Shown: in pieces, positions 35,001 to 42,235 of the stretch
How positions within the stretch are numbered: the first letter of the stretch is position 1
How the letters are laid out: every line of letters starts with the position of its first letter
From: Pseudactinotalea suaedae
GTDB lineage: Bacteria > Actinomycetota > Actinomycetes > Actinomycetales > Beutenbergiaceae
NCBI RefSeq assembly: GCF_009733815.1
Contig: NZ_WNXY01000011.1
Coordinates: forward strand, 1-64,000
Reading direction: 5' to 3'
DNA: 64,000 nucleotides
Program-made: the position numbers and the translations under genes
The notes under the pieces: model-generated
Seen by the model: the letters and a program-made list of their open reading frames with translations, nothing else
Database searches by the model: none
What the model was told of the DNA's origin: nothing

Positions 35001-35531
35001 CTCGATCGAGATGCGGGCCGCGTCCGGCGGCAGCACCAGGTCGGTCGAGTAGGTGCGCCAGTCGAAGGTGCCGGTCACGTAGGGACCGGAGCGCACCGGC
35101 AGCACGACCTGCCCGGCCGCGTTCCAGGCCTGGATGCGGAGCATGCTGAAACCGCCCGTGAGCCCGTCGCCGCGCACCCAGCCGGTGAGCGTGAGCTCGC
35201 GTGCGACCGAGGCATCGATGTCGATGCGCTGGGTGAGCGCGAGCCTGGCGGTCGCGCCCGAGGTCGAGGTGATCGCGACGGCAGGCCCACCGGTCGGTCC
35301 GGCGGTCTGGTCGACCGTCACGCGGGCGGTGCCCGCGGGAGCCCAGGTGCCCCAGCCGGTGGGCATGCCGTTCGCGCCGACCGCACCGAAGCTCGGGTTG
35401 GTGATGACCGGCACCGCGGCCGCCAGCGCGGGCGTCGCGACGCCGGCGGTCGCGGCCGTCCCGATCAGCGCCGCGGCGAGCAGGCTCCCCAGGACGGAGC
35501 GCACACGGGTGCGCACGAACCATGACCTCAT
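32061..35531 (-). CDS. Secreted multidomain heparinase II/III-like polysaccharide lyase
   Basis: 1156 residues. AAGGAGG lies six bases before ATG 35531. A Sec signal peptide ends near residue 38 (TPALAAAVP). A carbohydrate-binding-like beta sandwich follows (about 40-185), then a fibronectin-type segment (about 190-280) and a spacer. An alpha/alpha-toroid lyase N-domain spans about 375-670 (YDLAHQGWTEAQRADVRDL, ASNWVAVTHGTELALL), and the heparinase II/III-like beta sheet about 690-1000 (FYAFRSEYAG, SWMSHDTSW, HDTFADVESHDWDW). Two C-terminal repeats of about 85 residues share the pattern LS.DN..D.G.YT...LWWG.NA..., like modules in secreted chitinases. It should cleave uronic-acid-containing polysaccharides outside the cell; the exact substrate is unknown. 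Confidence 0.88.
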   Translation of the reverse strand: MRSWFVRTRVRSVLGSLLAAALIGTAATAGVATPALAAAVPVITNPSFGAVGANGMPTGWGTWAPAGTARVTVDQTAGPTGGPAVAITSTSGATARLALTQRIDIDASVARELTLTGWVRGDGLTGGFSMLRIQAWNAAGQVVLPVRSGPYVTGTFDWRTYSTDLVLPPDAARISIEPMLDRAGGTVWFADLSITETVGGGTLTASPSARGPVELAWTFEDDVADRYALYRAEGSTPPAATPDHVLKHALAPTTADATAAPATTYTYLVQALAADGSVLETSPAATTTTASTFADRTVLSLVTALQQGDATHVSWAVADGDPTVALSVQVGDAAPVPVTGYAGNLETFAAAPGSDVVLRSGGTELARAAVGAEQHPRTLVDADVVARIQADLAAGAPTVSGAWDALLARLDGTGAPYPGSATELYRARDAAFAYAVTGDPDYAQQAYDAVMAGADWIVARETNMGLELGRGALNLAPAYDLAHQGWTEAQRADVRDLMTKTTDLLSTYHHDTLDGADRASNWVAVTHGTELALLLAARGDGDFGTHDERITYLINQVARHLQDGYTETGWTQEGWDYFHYAQLYLFPALFMTRDAGVLALDAPLAAVDFWNLALHVVSSRAAGDVLQFGVSGPSNQVSGTFPLLFPTASADALPGLVHLYDELQGVDSTSVAFDDVHSMFAVLYYPEGVSDDPADLGAPAAHTALLDDEAGFYAFRSEYAGVDDTLISTSNRNLQHKGWSAAETFALSWMSHDTSWTLQGGKVQDPLLWSKPLVDGELEPYANQYETVRGEGITLASRSFDGQGGGYVHLDGSANFEVSTAEREQVVDLAQGGAADAIVAIHDTFADVESHDWDWQLRPEDSVAVATFPDSAAHEPLFTFTSSDGATLSGFVPDRDGLQVQVIDHTLRLTRTGTSAEFGIVLATAAGPLTAEVVDGVLILDDRVIDVTDLGSVGNGFAPADDGATQPPAVGVLSSDNGWDTGLQDGDYTITMNLWWGSNASRVHLYEDGRLIASERVQPATPGAQRVTFPVAGRTNGSYVYTAELVNGAGRTTTAPLTVRVTHASPGTPVLSHDNRDGDGSFTVTADLWWGTNADRYRLYQDDVLVAEGDLVAATPAHQRVTYGAQALAPGSYVYRVEWINAAGTTESAPITVRVR

Positions 35532-35630
35532 CACGGACCTCCTTGGCGGCGACGGGCTGCTGCGCCGACTGTGACAGCCGAGCTGCCGGGTTGCACGCAT
35601 CTGAACAGAACTGAACAGGCGCGCGGGGTC

Positions 35631-36230
35631 TCAGCCCTCGCGGCGGAGGCGGACGTCGAGCCAGAGGTCCGTCAGCAGCGTGGCGTCGAGCTCGCCAGCC
35701 AGACCGAAACCGGGGTCCGGCAGGAAGTGCACCGTGGTCCCGGTGCCCCCGGTGGGCTCGGCCTCACGCAGCTCCTGCGCCGGGACGCCGTGGCGGTACT
35801 CCTGCGTCCAGGACCCCTCGCCGCGATGGTTGGTGTGACGCAACCAGGTGCTCAGCGCGGCGACCACCGACATGCCGTGACGCGGCAGGCCGTCGGCCAG
35901 TCGCGGGGCGCCCTGCTCGAAGAACCGGACGTCGCGGGTCGCCATCACCGGCTTGCGGACGACGCGACCCTGCTCGTCACGGCGGGTCTCGGTGCCGCGG
36001 CCGTCGTCGGTCACCGAGATCGACCCGTCGTCGTGCACGACGACGTCGCACCGCCCCGCCCGGCCCCTCGCCTCGGCCTCCTCGGCGGCGTAGGCGAGGA
36101 CCTCGAGCACGAGGTGCGTGACGCCGTCGGCGTATCGGGTCGGGTTCGCGCGGATCGCCTCGAGGTGCTCCCGGTCGACCGGGTGAGCCCAGACGTGGGT
36201 CGTGGTCGCCCAGGCCTGCGGACCCGTCAT
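35631..36230 (-). CDS. Stand-alone GyrB/ParE-like GHKL ATP-binding protein
   Basis: 199 residues resembling only the N-terminal Bergerat ATPase of type II topoisomerase B subunits. VTHLVLEVLAYAAEEAEA corresponds to the N-box helix, but the usual Asn is replaced (EVLAYA where gyrases have EVVDNS). ISVTDDGRGTETR matches the DxGxG box, and HGMSVVAALSTWL matches the GHGxSVVNALS lid. There is no transducer domain and no TOPRIM domain. The start overlaps the FMN reductase stop (ATGA), so the two are co-translated. It is probably not a topoisomerase subunit; the role is unknown. Confidence 0.8.
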   Translation of the reverse strand: MTGPQAWATTTHVWAHPVDREHLEAIRANPTRYADGVTHLVLEVLAYAAEEAEARGRAGRCDVVVHDDGSISVTDDGRGTETRRDEQGRVVRKPVMATRDVRFFEQGAPRLADGLPRHGMSVVAALSTWLRHTNHRGEGSWTQEYRHGVPAQELREAEPTGGTGTTVHFLPDPGFGLAGELDATLLTDLWLDVRLRREG

Positions 36231-36799
36231 GACCGCCGCAGCGGGGCGATGGCCCGGGTGGTGCGCTCGAGCAGGTCGAGGAGGTTCATGAGCTCCTCGG
36301 GGCGGCGCTCGGTCGGGGCGAACGCGCCGTCCTCGTCCCAGTCGAGGAACTCGTACAGCGCGACCTGGTGCCGCACCACGGTGCCCATGACGTTGGCGAG
36401 GATGCCGCGCCAGTGCTCGGTGGCGCGGGTGCCGCCATCGGAGCCGTAGGAGACGATGCCGAAGCCCTTGTACCCCCACTCCGGGTACAGCACGTCGAGC
36501 GCGTTCTTCATCGCCGCCGGTACCCCGTGGTTGTACTCCGGGGTGACCCACACGAAGCCGTCGAACCGGTCGACCGTGGCGCTCCACTCGCGCGTCTGCG
36601 GCACCTCGTACTGCCGGTCGGCCGAGCCGGGCACGGTCGGCTCGCACAGCAGCGGCAGGTCGAACGCCTTGAGGTCGACCAGCTCGTACTCGGCGGCCTC
36701 GCGCCCCTGCGCCTGCTCGAGCACCCAGCGCGCGACCGCCTCACCCTTGCGGCCGGGACGGGTGCTTCCGAGGACGACGGCGATGCGCAGCGGGGTCAT
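36227..36799 (-). CDS. NAD(P)H-dependent FMN reductase
   Basis: 190 residues with a flavodoxin-like fold. The FMN phosphate loop is VVLGSTRPGRKGEAVARW (GSxRxxS-like), and FVWVTPEYNHGVPAAMKNALDVL is the signature PEYN/HG block. The C-terminus ends APLRRS. GGAGG precedes ATG 36799. Family members reduce FMN, quinones or azo compounds with NADPH. It is followed directly by the GyrB-like ATPase gene with a four-base overlap, a pairing for which I know no functional explanation. Confidence 0.93.
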   Translation of the reverse strand: MTPLRIAVVLGSTRPGRKGEAVARWVLEQAQGREAAEYELVDLKAFDLPLLCEPTVPGSADRQYEVPQTREWSATVDRFDGFVWVTPEYNHGVPAAMKNALDVLYPEWGYKGFGIVSYGSDGGTRATEHWRGILANVMGTVVRHQVALYEFLDWDEDGAFAPTERRPEELMNLLDLLERTTRAIAPLRRS

Positions 36800-37234
36800 G
36801 CCTCCATCGAACAGCATGTCCACGACGACGCTCGACCTCCGAGGGCGCACGGCCGACCGCACCCTGGCGCAGCGGGGTCGATGGCGACGGGTCGTGACAC
36901 ACGGCGGGTCCCGGCAGAGGGCCAGTCGTTCGACCGCGCCGGAACCCGTCGCCCACGCCCGATCCCGATTGTCTAGAGGATCGGACCAGTTGTGATCCGT
37001 GGCTACCGGTCGCGCCGTGGATCGCCACCACCCCCGTACCCCATAGCGCCCGAGGCATGCATGGCAACCGTGACGCCGGCCGAACCCGCGGCTCCCCGGG
37101 GGTGAGATGCGTCGCAACCGGAGCGGGGATCGTGTGAAGGTTGCCGGCCGCTCCACGGCGACGGACGTCTCCGTGCGCATACTGGGTCCGGTCAGATCCT
37201 GGCCACCCCTGTCCTTCGTCGAGAGCGAGATCGC
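36800..37234. other. Intergenic region before the PBP gene
   Basis: 435 bases between the divergent FMN reductase and penicillin-binding protein genes with no credible ORF. CATACT near 37177 could be a -10 element for the PBP gene, without a clear -35. Positions about 37006-37055 share the end pattern TACCCCAtAGCGC...CCGAGG with the 55-bp dispersed repeat and may be a decayed copy; this is weak. GGATC...GATCC around 36991 gives a short inverted repeat. Confidence 0.4.
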
Positions 37235-39553
37235 GTGCCGTCCGAGCGCAAGCCGACCGGCCCCACCCGTCGGAGCGTGACGTCGACCGGGTCGGCGTCG
37301 CGACCGAAGGCTCCCGGTTCGCGCACGACCGCGTCGAAGCCGGCCGCACGCACGAGCACCGCCGCGCGCAGCGGCGGCGCCGGCAAGAACGGCAAGAACG
37401 GCAAGAAGAAGTTCTGGAACTACCCCCGCCGCGGCAAGGGTCCGATCCGTCGCTGGCTGCCGAGCTGGCGGTTCCTGCTGGTCTCGGCGCTGGGTGTGTT
37501 CGTGCTCGGCGCGGGCGTCTTCTTCTACTTCTACGCCACGACGGACGTCCCGGAGGCGCAGGACATCGCGCTCGCCGAGTCCAGCACCGTCTACTTCGCC
37601 GACGGCGAGAGCGAGATGGGCAGGTTCGCCGAGGTCGACCGGGACATCATCGACCCCGCCACGCTGCCCGACCACGTCGGCCAGGCGGTGGTCGCCTCCG
37701 AGGACCGCCGGTTCTACTCCAACTCCGGGATCGACCCGATCGGTCTGGTGCGGGCGCTGTGGAACAACCTGCGCGGGAACCCGACGCAGGGCGGCTCCAC
37801 CCTGACGCAGCAGTACGTCGAGCGCTACTACACCGGCCAGACCTCCGGCTACGGGGACAAGGTCCGCGAGGTCATCCTGGCGCTCAAGATCGACCGGGAG
37901 CAGAGCAAGGACGAGATCCTCGGCAACTACCTCAACACGATCTACTTCGGGCGCGGCTCCTACGGCGTCGAGGCGGCCTCGCAGGCCTACTTCGGCAAGC
38001 CCGCCACCGAGCTGACGGTCAGCGAGTCGGCGCTGCTGGCGGGGATCATCCCCTCGCCCTCGCGCTGGGACCCGGCCGTGGACCCGGAGCAGGCCGAGGC
38101 GCGCTGGAACCGCACGCTCGACTTCATGGTCGACGGCGGGTTCCTCACCCAGGCGGACCGGGACGCGCTCGTCTACCCGGAGACGATCGCCAACGAGCAG
38201 ACCGACTCCCTCGGTGGCCCGACCGGATACCTCCTCGACATGGTCCGCACCGAGCTGATCACCCGGGGCGAGCTCAGCGAGGCGGACATCGACGGCGGTG
38301 GCCTCGAGATCGTCACCACGATCGACGCCCGCCTGCAGGAGCTGGCGGTCACCGCGGCGGAGGGCCTGCCCGACGACGCGCCGGAGAACCTCAAGGTCGC
38401 GCTGGTGTCGATGGACCCGACGACGGGCGCCATCGTCTCGCTGTACGGCGGTCCCGACTTCGTGAGCGAGTCCCGGAACCGGGTCACGCAGGACGTGGCC
38501 CAGGGCGGTTCGACGTTCAAGCCCTTCACGCTGATCGCGGCGCTCGAGAGCGGGGTGCCGCTCGAGGAGCGCTACGCCAGCTACTCGCCGATGGAGCTCG
38601 AGTGCTACGGCGACCAGGCGGTGCGCAACTTCGACCGCGTCAACCGCGGCAACATCGACCTCGTCGAGGCCACCGAGAACTCGGTCAACACCGTGTACGT
38701 GCAGCTCAACTGCGACGTCGGACCCGAGAACACGCTGGACGTCGCCACGCGTCTCGGTCTCCCGGAGGACACGGCGGGTCTGGAGCCGGTGCCCTCGAAC
38801 GTGCTGGGCTCGGCCTCGCCGCACCCGCTCGACATGGTCACGGCGTACTCGACGATCGCCGCCGGCGGCGAACGCCACCAGAGCTTCATCGTGGCGCAGG
38901 CGACCGACCCGGCCGGCACGGTCGTGTACGCCGGTGCCCAGCCGGGCGAGCAGGTCGTCGACGAGCAGGTCATCGCCGACGCGACGTACGCGATGACCCA
39001 GGTCGTCGAGCAGGGCACCGGCGAGACCGCGAGCGAGATCGGCCGCCCCGCGGCCGGCAAGACCGGGTCCTCGCAGGACTACCGGTCGGCGTGGTTCGTC
39101 GGGTTCGTCCCGCAGCTGACGACGGCGGTCGCGCTCTACCAGCCGGCCGAGGACGGCACCGAGGAGGTGCTCACCCCGTTCGGTGGCGTCGACCCGATCG
39201 CCGGCGGCACCTGGCCGACGACGATCTGGACGAGCTACATGACCGAGGCGGTCGCGGACCTGCCGGTCGTGGACTTCCCCCAGCGCAGCGCGCCGTCGAC
39301 CCCCAGCCGCGAGCCGACCCAGCAGCCGACGACGGAGGAGCCCACCACCGAGGAGCCGACGACGGAGGAGCCGACCACGGAGGAGCCGACGACGACCCCG
39401 CCGCCGGAGCCGACGGAGGAGCCGACGACGACCCCGCCGCCGGAGCCGACCGAAGAGCCGACGACGACCCCACCGCCGGAGGAGCCGACGACGACGCCGG
39501 CCGAGCCAACCAGCGAACCCACCGACGAAGGCGACGCCGACGGCGGTGGGTGA
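37235..39553 (+). CDS. Class A penicillin-binding protein (glycosyltransferase/transpeptidase)
   Basis: 772 residues. After a basic, lysine/glycine-rich cytoplasmic tail and one membrane anchor (about 84-104), the GT51 glycosyltransferase shows VASEDRRFYSNSGIDP and QGGSTLTQQYVER. The transpeptidase follows with the SxxK serine at 426 (GGSTFKPF), SVN near 483 and KTGSS at 609, all intact. It polymerises and cross-links peptidoglycan at the outer membrane face. The last 70 residues are a threonine/proline/glutamate repeat (PTTEEPTTEE, TPPPEPTEEP), perhaps spanning the wall. GTG start at 37235. No adjacent WhiB gene, which often accompanies ponA in actinobacteria. Confidence 0.94.
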   Translation: MPSERKPTGPTRRSVTSTGSASRPKAPGSRTTASKPAARTSTAARSGGAGKNGKNGKKKFWNYPRRGKGPIRRWLPSWRFLLVSALGVFVLGAGVFFYFYATTDVPEAQDIALAESSTVYFADGESEMGRFAEVDRDIIDPATLPDHVGQAVVASEDRRFYSNSGIDPIGLVRALWNNLRGNPTQGGSTLTQQYVERYYTGQTSGYGDKVREVILALKIDREQSKDEILGNYLNTIYFGRGSYGVEAASQAYFGKPATELTVSESALLAGIIPSPSRWDPAVDPEQAEARWNRTLDFMVDGGFLTQADRDALVYPETIANEQTDSLGGPTGYLLDMVRTELITRGELSEADIDGGGLEIVTTIDARLQELAVTAAEGLPDDAPENLKVALVSMDPTTGAIVSLYGGPDFVSESRNRVTQDVAQGGSTFKPFTLIAALESGVPLEERYASYSPMELECYGDQAVRNFDRVNRGNIDLVEATENSVNTVYVQLNCDVGPENTLDVATRLGLPEDTAGLEPVPSNVLGSASPHPLDMVTAYSTIAAGGERHQSFIVAQATDPAGTVVYAGAQPGEQVVDEQVIADATYAMTQVVEQGTGETASEIGRPAAGKTGSSQDYRSAWFVGFVPQLTTAVALYQPAEDGTEEVLTPFGGVDPIAGGTWPTTIWTSYMTEAVADLPVVDFPQRSAPSTPSREPTQQPTTEEPTTEEPTTEEPTTEEPTTTPPPEPTEEPTTTPPPEPTEEPTTTPPPEEPTTTPAEPTSEPTDEGDADGGG

Positions 39554-39586
39554 GCTCCGCCGTCGGCCATCGGCTGATGCCGGGGC

Positions 39587-40315
39587 CTACGCCTCGCCGG
39601 ACTCCTCGCCGCGCGCGTTCTGGATGTGCTCGGTCAGCCACGTCGCGGTCCGCAGCACGTGCGCCGACATGGCCGCGGCCGCCGTACCGGGGTCGCGCGC
39701 GTCGAGAGCGGCGACCACGGCACGGTGGGCCCGGTCGGTCGTGCCCTTGGCGACCTCGGGCGGGAGCACGAAGTAGAGGTTGAACCGCCCGCCCAGGCGG
39801 TGGAAGGTCCGGGCCACGCCGGCCAGCGTGCGGTTGCCGCCGATGGTGCTGACGAGATGGTGGAACTCGGTGTCGATCTGGCCCATGCGTTCGGGGTCGG
39901 ACTCGGCGGTGAAGGCATCGAGCAAGCGGTGCAGCTCGAGCGAGTCCTCGGCCGTCATGCGCGCCGCAGCCATCGCTGCGCTGTGCGACTCCAGCACGCG
40001 GCGGATCTCTGAGAGCTCTCCGATCCGGTCCACGGGCGTGACCTGGAGCGCGATGGCGAACTGCGCGAACATCCGCCCCGGCTCGAGATCGGTGATGTAG
40101 CTGCCGCCGCCGTGCCGGGTGTCCAGGATGCCCATCGTCGCGAGCGAACGGATCGCCTCACGCACCGTGCCCCTGCCGACCGCCAGAGCCTGCGCGACCT
40201 CGGCCTCGCCCGGGGCCCTGTCCCCCGGCTGCAGCTCACCGGCAGCGATCTGGTCGATCAGCCACGTCATGACGACCTGGGTCGCACTGCCACGGCTGCG
40301 GGTGGGGTCATCCAT
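39587..40315 (-). CDS. GntR-family (FadR subfamily) transcriptional regulator
   Basis: 242 residues. The N-terminal winged helix covers about residues 10-80 (LIDQIAAGELQPGDRAPGEAEVAQALAVGRGTVREAIRSL split). The C-terminal helical FCD domain has the metal/ligand histidines in EIRRVLESHSAAMA, DTEFHHLVSTIGGN and AHRAVVAALDARD, as in regulators of sugar-acid catabolism. It is divergent from the carbohydrate operon starting at 40592. Two FadR-type sites bracket that operon's promoter, so this protein is its likely repressor, probably released by an acid sugar. Confidence 0.93.
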   Translation of the reverse strand: MDDPTRSRGSATQVVMTWLIDQIAAGELQPGDRAPGEAEVAQALAVGRGTVREAIRSLATMGILDTRHGGGSYITDLEPGRMFAQFAIALQVTPVDRIGELSEIRRVLESHSAAMAAARMTAEDSLELHRLLDAFTAESDPERMGQIDTEFHHLVSTIGGNRTLAGVARTFHRLGGRFNLYFVLPPEVAKGTTDRAHRAVVAALDARDPGTAAAAMSAHVLRTATWLTEHIQNARGEESGEA

Positions 40316-40460
40316 GATCGGTCCGCTTCCTCGTCATCGTCGTCGTGCCGCTCACGCTAGCGGCCGCCACCACCGTCGGATGGGTGGCTTGCACCGGGAG
40401 CTCCCGGCGCTCGCTCCCGCGGTCGTGCCCACGTGCGGTCGCCATCACGACATCCTAGAC

Positions 40461-40535
40461 TTGTAGGACGACTACTTGACACTCGCGCCTGAATCGCCAT
40501 AGTGTCCCGTCCGGCAGGACGTGGTTGTCCTACAT
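40461..40535 (+). promoter_or_regulatory. Carbohydrate-operon promoter bracketed by two GntR sites
   Basis: TTGACA at 40476-40481 and CATAGT at 40498-40503 are separated by 16 bases, giving a near-consensus promoter with a start around 40510. TTGTAGGACGA (40461-40471) lies just before the -35 and TTGTCCTACAT (40525-40535) just after the start. Both fit the FadR-subfamily consensus TnGTnnnACnA, and they are related to each other as inverted copies (TGTAGGAC/GTCCTACA). Confidence 0.8.
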
Positions 40536-40591
40536 CCTGTCTGATCTGCGTGTGCGCCCCCACCCCAGAACTTGAGCCGATGGAGCTTCTT

Positions 40592-42235
40592 GTGACCCGT
40601 AACGACGGACCTGTGCCGAACTCGCTGTCCCCCGTCTCCCGGCTGCTGCCGCGCCGCCGCTTCCTCGCGGTCGCCGGTGCGCTCGGCGCCGGCGTCCCGT
40701 TGGCCGCTGCTCTCACCGGGTGCTCCGACAGCAACGGCGGCTTCCAGCCGTCCGCGAGCCCCACGGCGCCGGCGGGAACCCTGAGCGGGGAGGTCGTGGT
40801 CGCCATCCAGCAGAACCCCGACGATGCCGCGAAGAAGGCGCTGACCGACGCCTACGCCCAGGTGCAGCCCGACGTCACGATCGTCTGGGAGACCAAGGAG
40901 CAGCCGCGCGCCGAGTACCTGACCTATCTGGGGACGCAGCTCGCGGCCAACGAGATCCGCCTCGACCTGGTGTCGGGCAACTACGTGCCGACCTTCGCGA
41001 ACTTCGTCAACTTCGACGCCCACCGCGGCGAGGAGAACCCCTACACCGGCAACCCGTGGGACACCGATCTCGACTTCGACTTCGCACGCTCGGTCAACGC
41101 CCAGGGCGAGCTGATCATGCTGGCCTCGCAGTCGGTCCACGTCGGTTGGTACTACAACAAGACGATCTTCGCCGAGGTGGGTGTCGAGCCGCCGACCACG
41201 TGGGAGGAGTTCATCGCCGTGTGCGCCGCGATCAAGGAGCACGACGTGACACCGATCTCGATCAACTTCGAGTTCCAGCTGCCGCAGTGGGTCATCGAGG
41301 TCTACTTCGACCAGTACCACGCCGACTGGGTCGAGACCGTCCGCGCCCAGGACGGCGACTGGAACTTCAACCCCGAGGTCGACGCCGACTTCAGCTTCGA
41401 CCCCGAGAACCCCAACCTGCACTCCACCTACACCTACAACCTGCAGCGGTTCTACCAGGCGCTGCGCGACGGCACGCTGCGCTACGACACCGACCGCATG
41501 GTCGAGATGATCACGAACCTCACCAAGGTCTTCCCGCAGTACGCCACCGACGACATGTTCGTGCTGGACGACGCCTACGCGCCGTTCCTGCAGCAGCGCA
41601 CGGCGATCATGTCCAGCGGCTCGTGGTCGATGGTCGAGATCGCCAACGACCTCAGCTCGATCACGCCGGAGCGGCTGGCGGAGCTGGGGCTCGAGCCCGG
41701 GTCGATCGAGAGCTTCGAGTGGGGCACCTTCGAGAACCCCGCGATGCAGAGCGGACTGGTGCAGACGTCGATCCCCCGCGCCGTGGAGTCGGCCGCGGGT
41801 GAGTACATCAGCGTCGTCGACAAGCAGAACGGTCAGACAGAGGCAGCGATCGACTTCGCGCGGTTCTGGTTGTCGAGCGCCGGCTACCAGCCCTACCTGG
41901 ACGCCACGGTGGCCGAGGGGAGCTGGGTCCCCCGAGGTCCTCTGGAGGTCGCGAACCTCGAGGAGCCCGAGGCCAACAGCGTCTTCGAGACCCTGGAGTC
42001 GCGAGGCAACGCCGAGATCAACTACAACGGCTTCTGGATGTTCGGTGGGCCGGCCTCGCAGGCCGCCGACAAGAAGCAGCTGTTCCACGACGTGCTGCAG
42101 GGCAAGACCACGCCGCAGGAATACGCCGCACAGCTGCAGCACTACATCACCGACCACATCGACGAGACGATCGCCGATGCCGGCCTGAGCACGGCCGACA
42201 TCGAGAACCCGGCACGTCGGCCCAGCGGTCTGTGA
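40592..42235 (+). CDS. ABC transporter carbohydrate-binding lipoprotein (family 1), Tat signal
   Basis: 547 residues from GTG 40592, which has GGAG six bases upstream; ATG 40580 is an alternative. The signal PRRRFLAVAGALGAGV followed by ALTGC combines a twin-arginine motif with a lipobox, so it is probably exported folded and lipid-anchored. The mature protein is a family 1 sugar-binding protein (DDAAKKALTDAYAQVQPDVTI, VGWYYNKTIFAEVGVEPPTTWEEF, AAIDFARFWLSS). It is unusually long for the family, with an aspartate/asparagine-rich insert around residues 235-290. It feeds the two permeases that follow; the stop overlaps the next start. Confidence 0.92.
   Translation: MTRNDGPVPNSLSPVSRLLPRRRFLAVAGALGAGVPLAAALTGCSDSNGGFQPSASPTAPAGTLSGEVVVAIQQNPDDAAKKALTDAYAQVQPDVTIVWETKEQPRAEYLTYLGTQLAANEIRLDLVSGNYVPTFANFVNFDAHRGEENPYTGNPWDTDLDFDFARSVNAQGELIMLASQSVHVGWYYNKTIFAEVGVEPPTTWEEFIAVCAAIKEHDVTPISINFEFQLPQWVIEVYFDQYHADWVETVRAQDGDWNFNPEVDADFSFDPENPNLHSTYTYNLQRFYQALRDGTLRYDTDRMVEMITNLTKVFPQYATDDMFVLDDAYAPFLQQRTAIMSSGSWSMVEIANDLSSITPERLAELGLEPGSIESFEWGTFENPAMQSGLVQTSIPRAVESAAGEYISVVDKQNGQTEAAIDFARFWLSSAGYQPYLDATVAEGSWVPRGPLEVANLEEPEANSVFETLESRGNAEINYNGFWMFGGPASQAADKKQLFHDVLQGKTTPQEYAAQLQHYITDHIDETIADAGLSTADIENPARRPSGL

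Noticed and set aside
37006-37055. Fifth copy of the 55-bp repeat upstream of the PBP gene
   Set aside because: Only the ends match and gaps are needed. I kept it as a remark and not as a feature.
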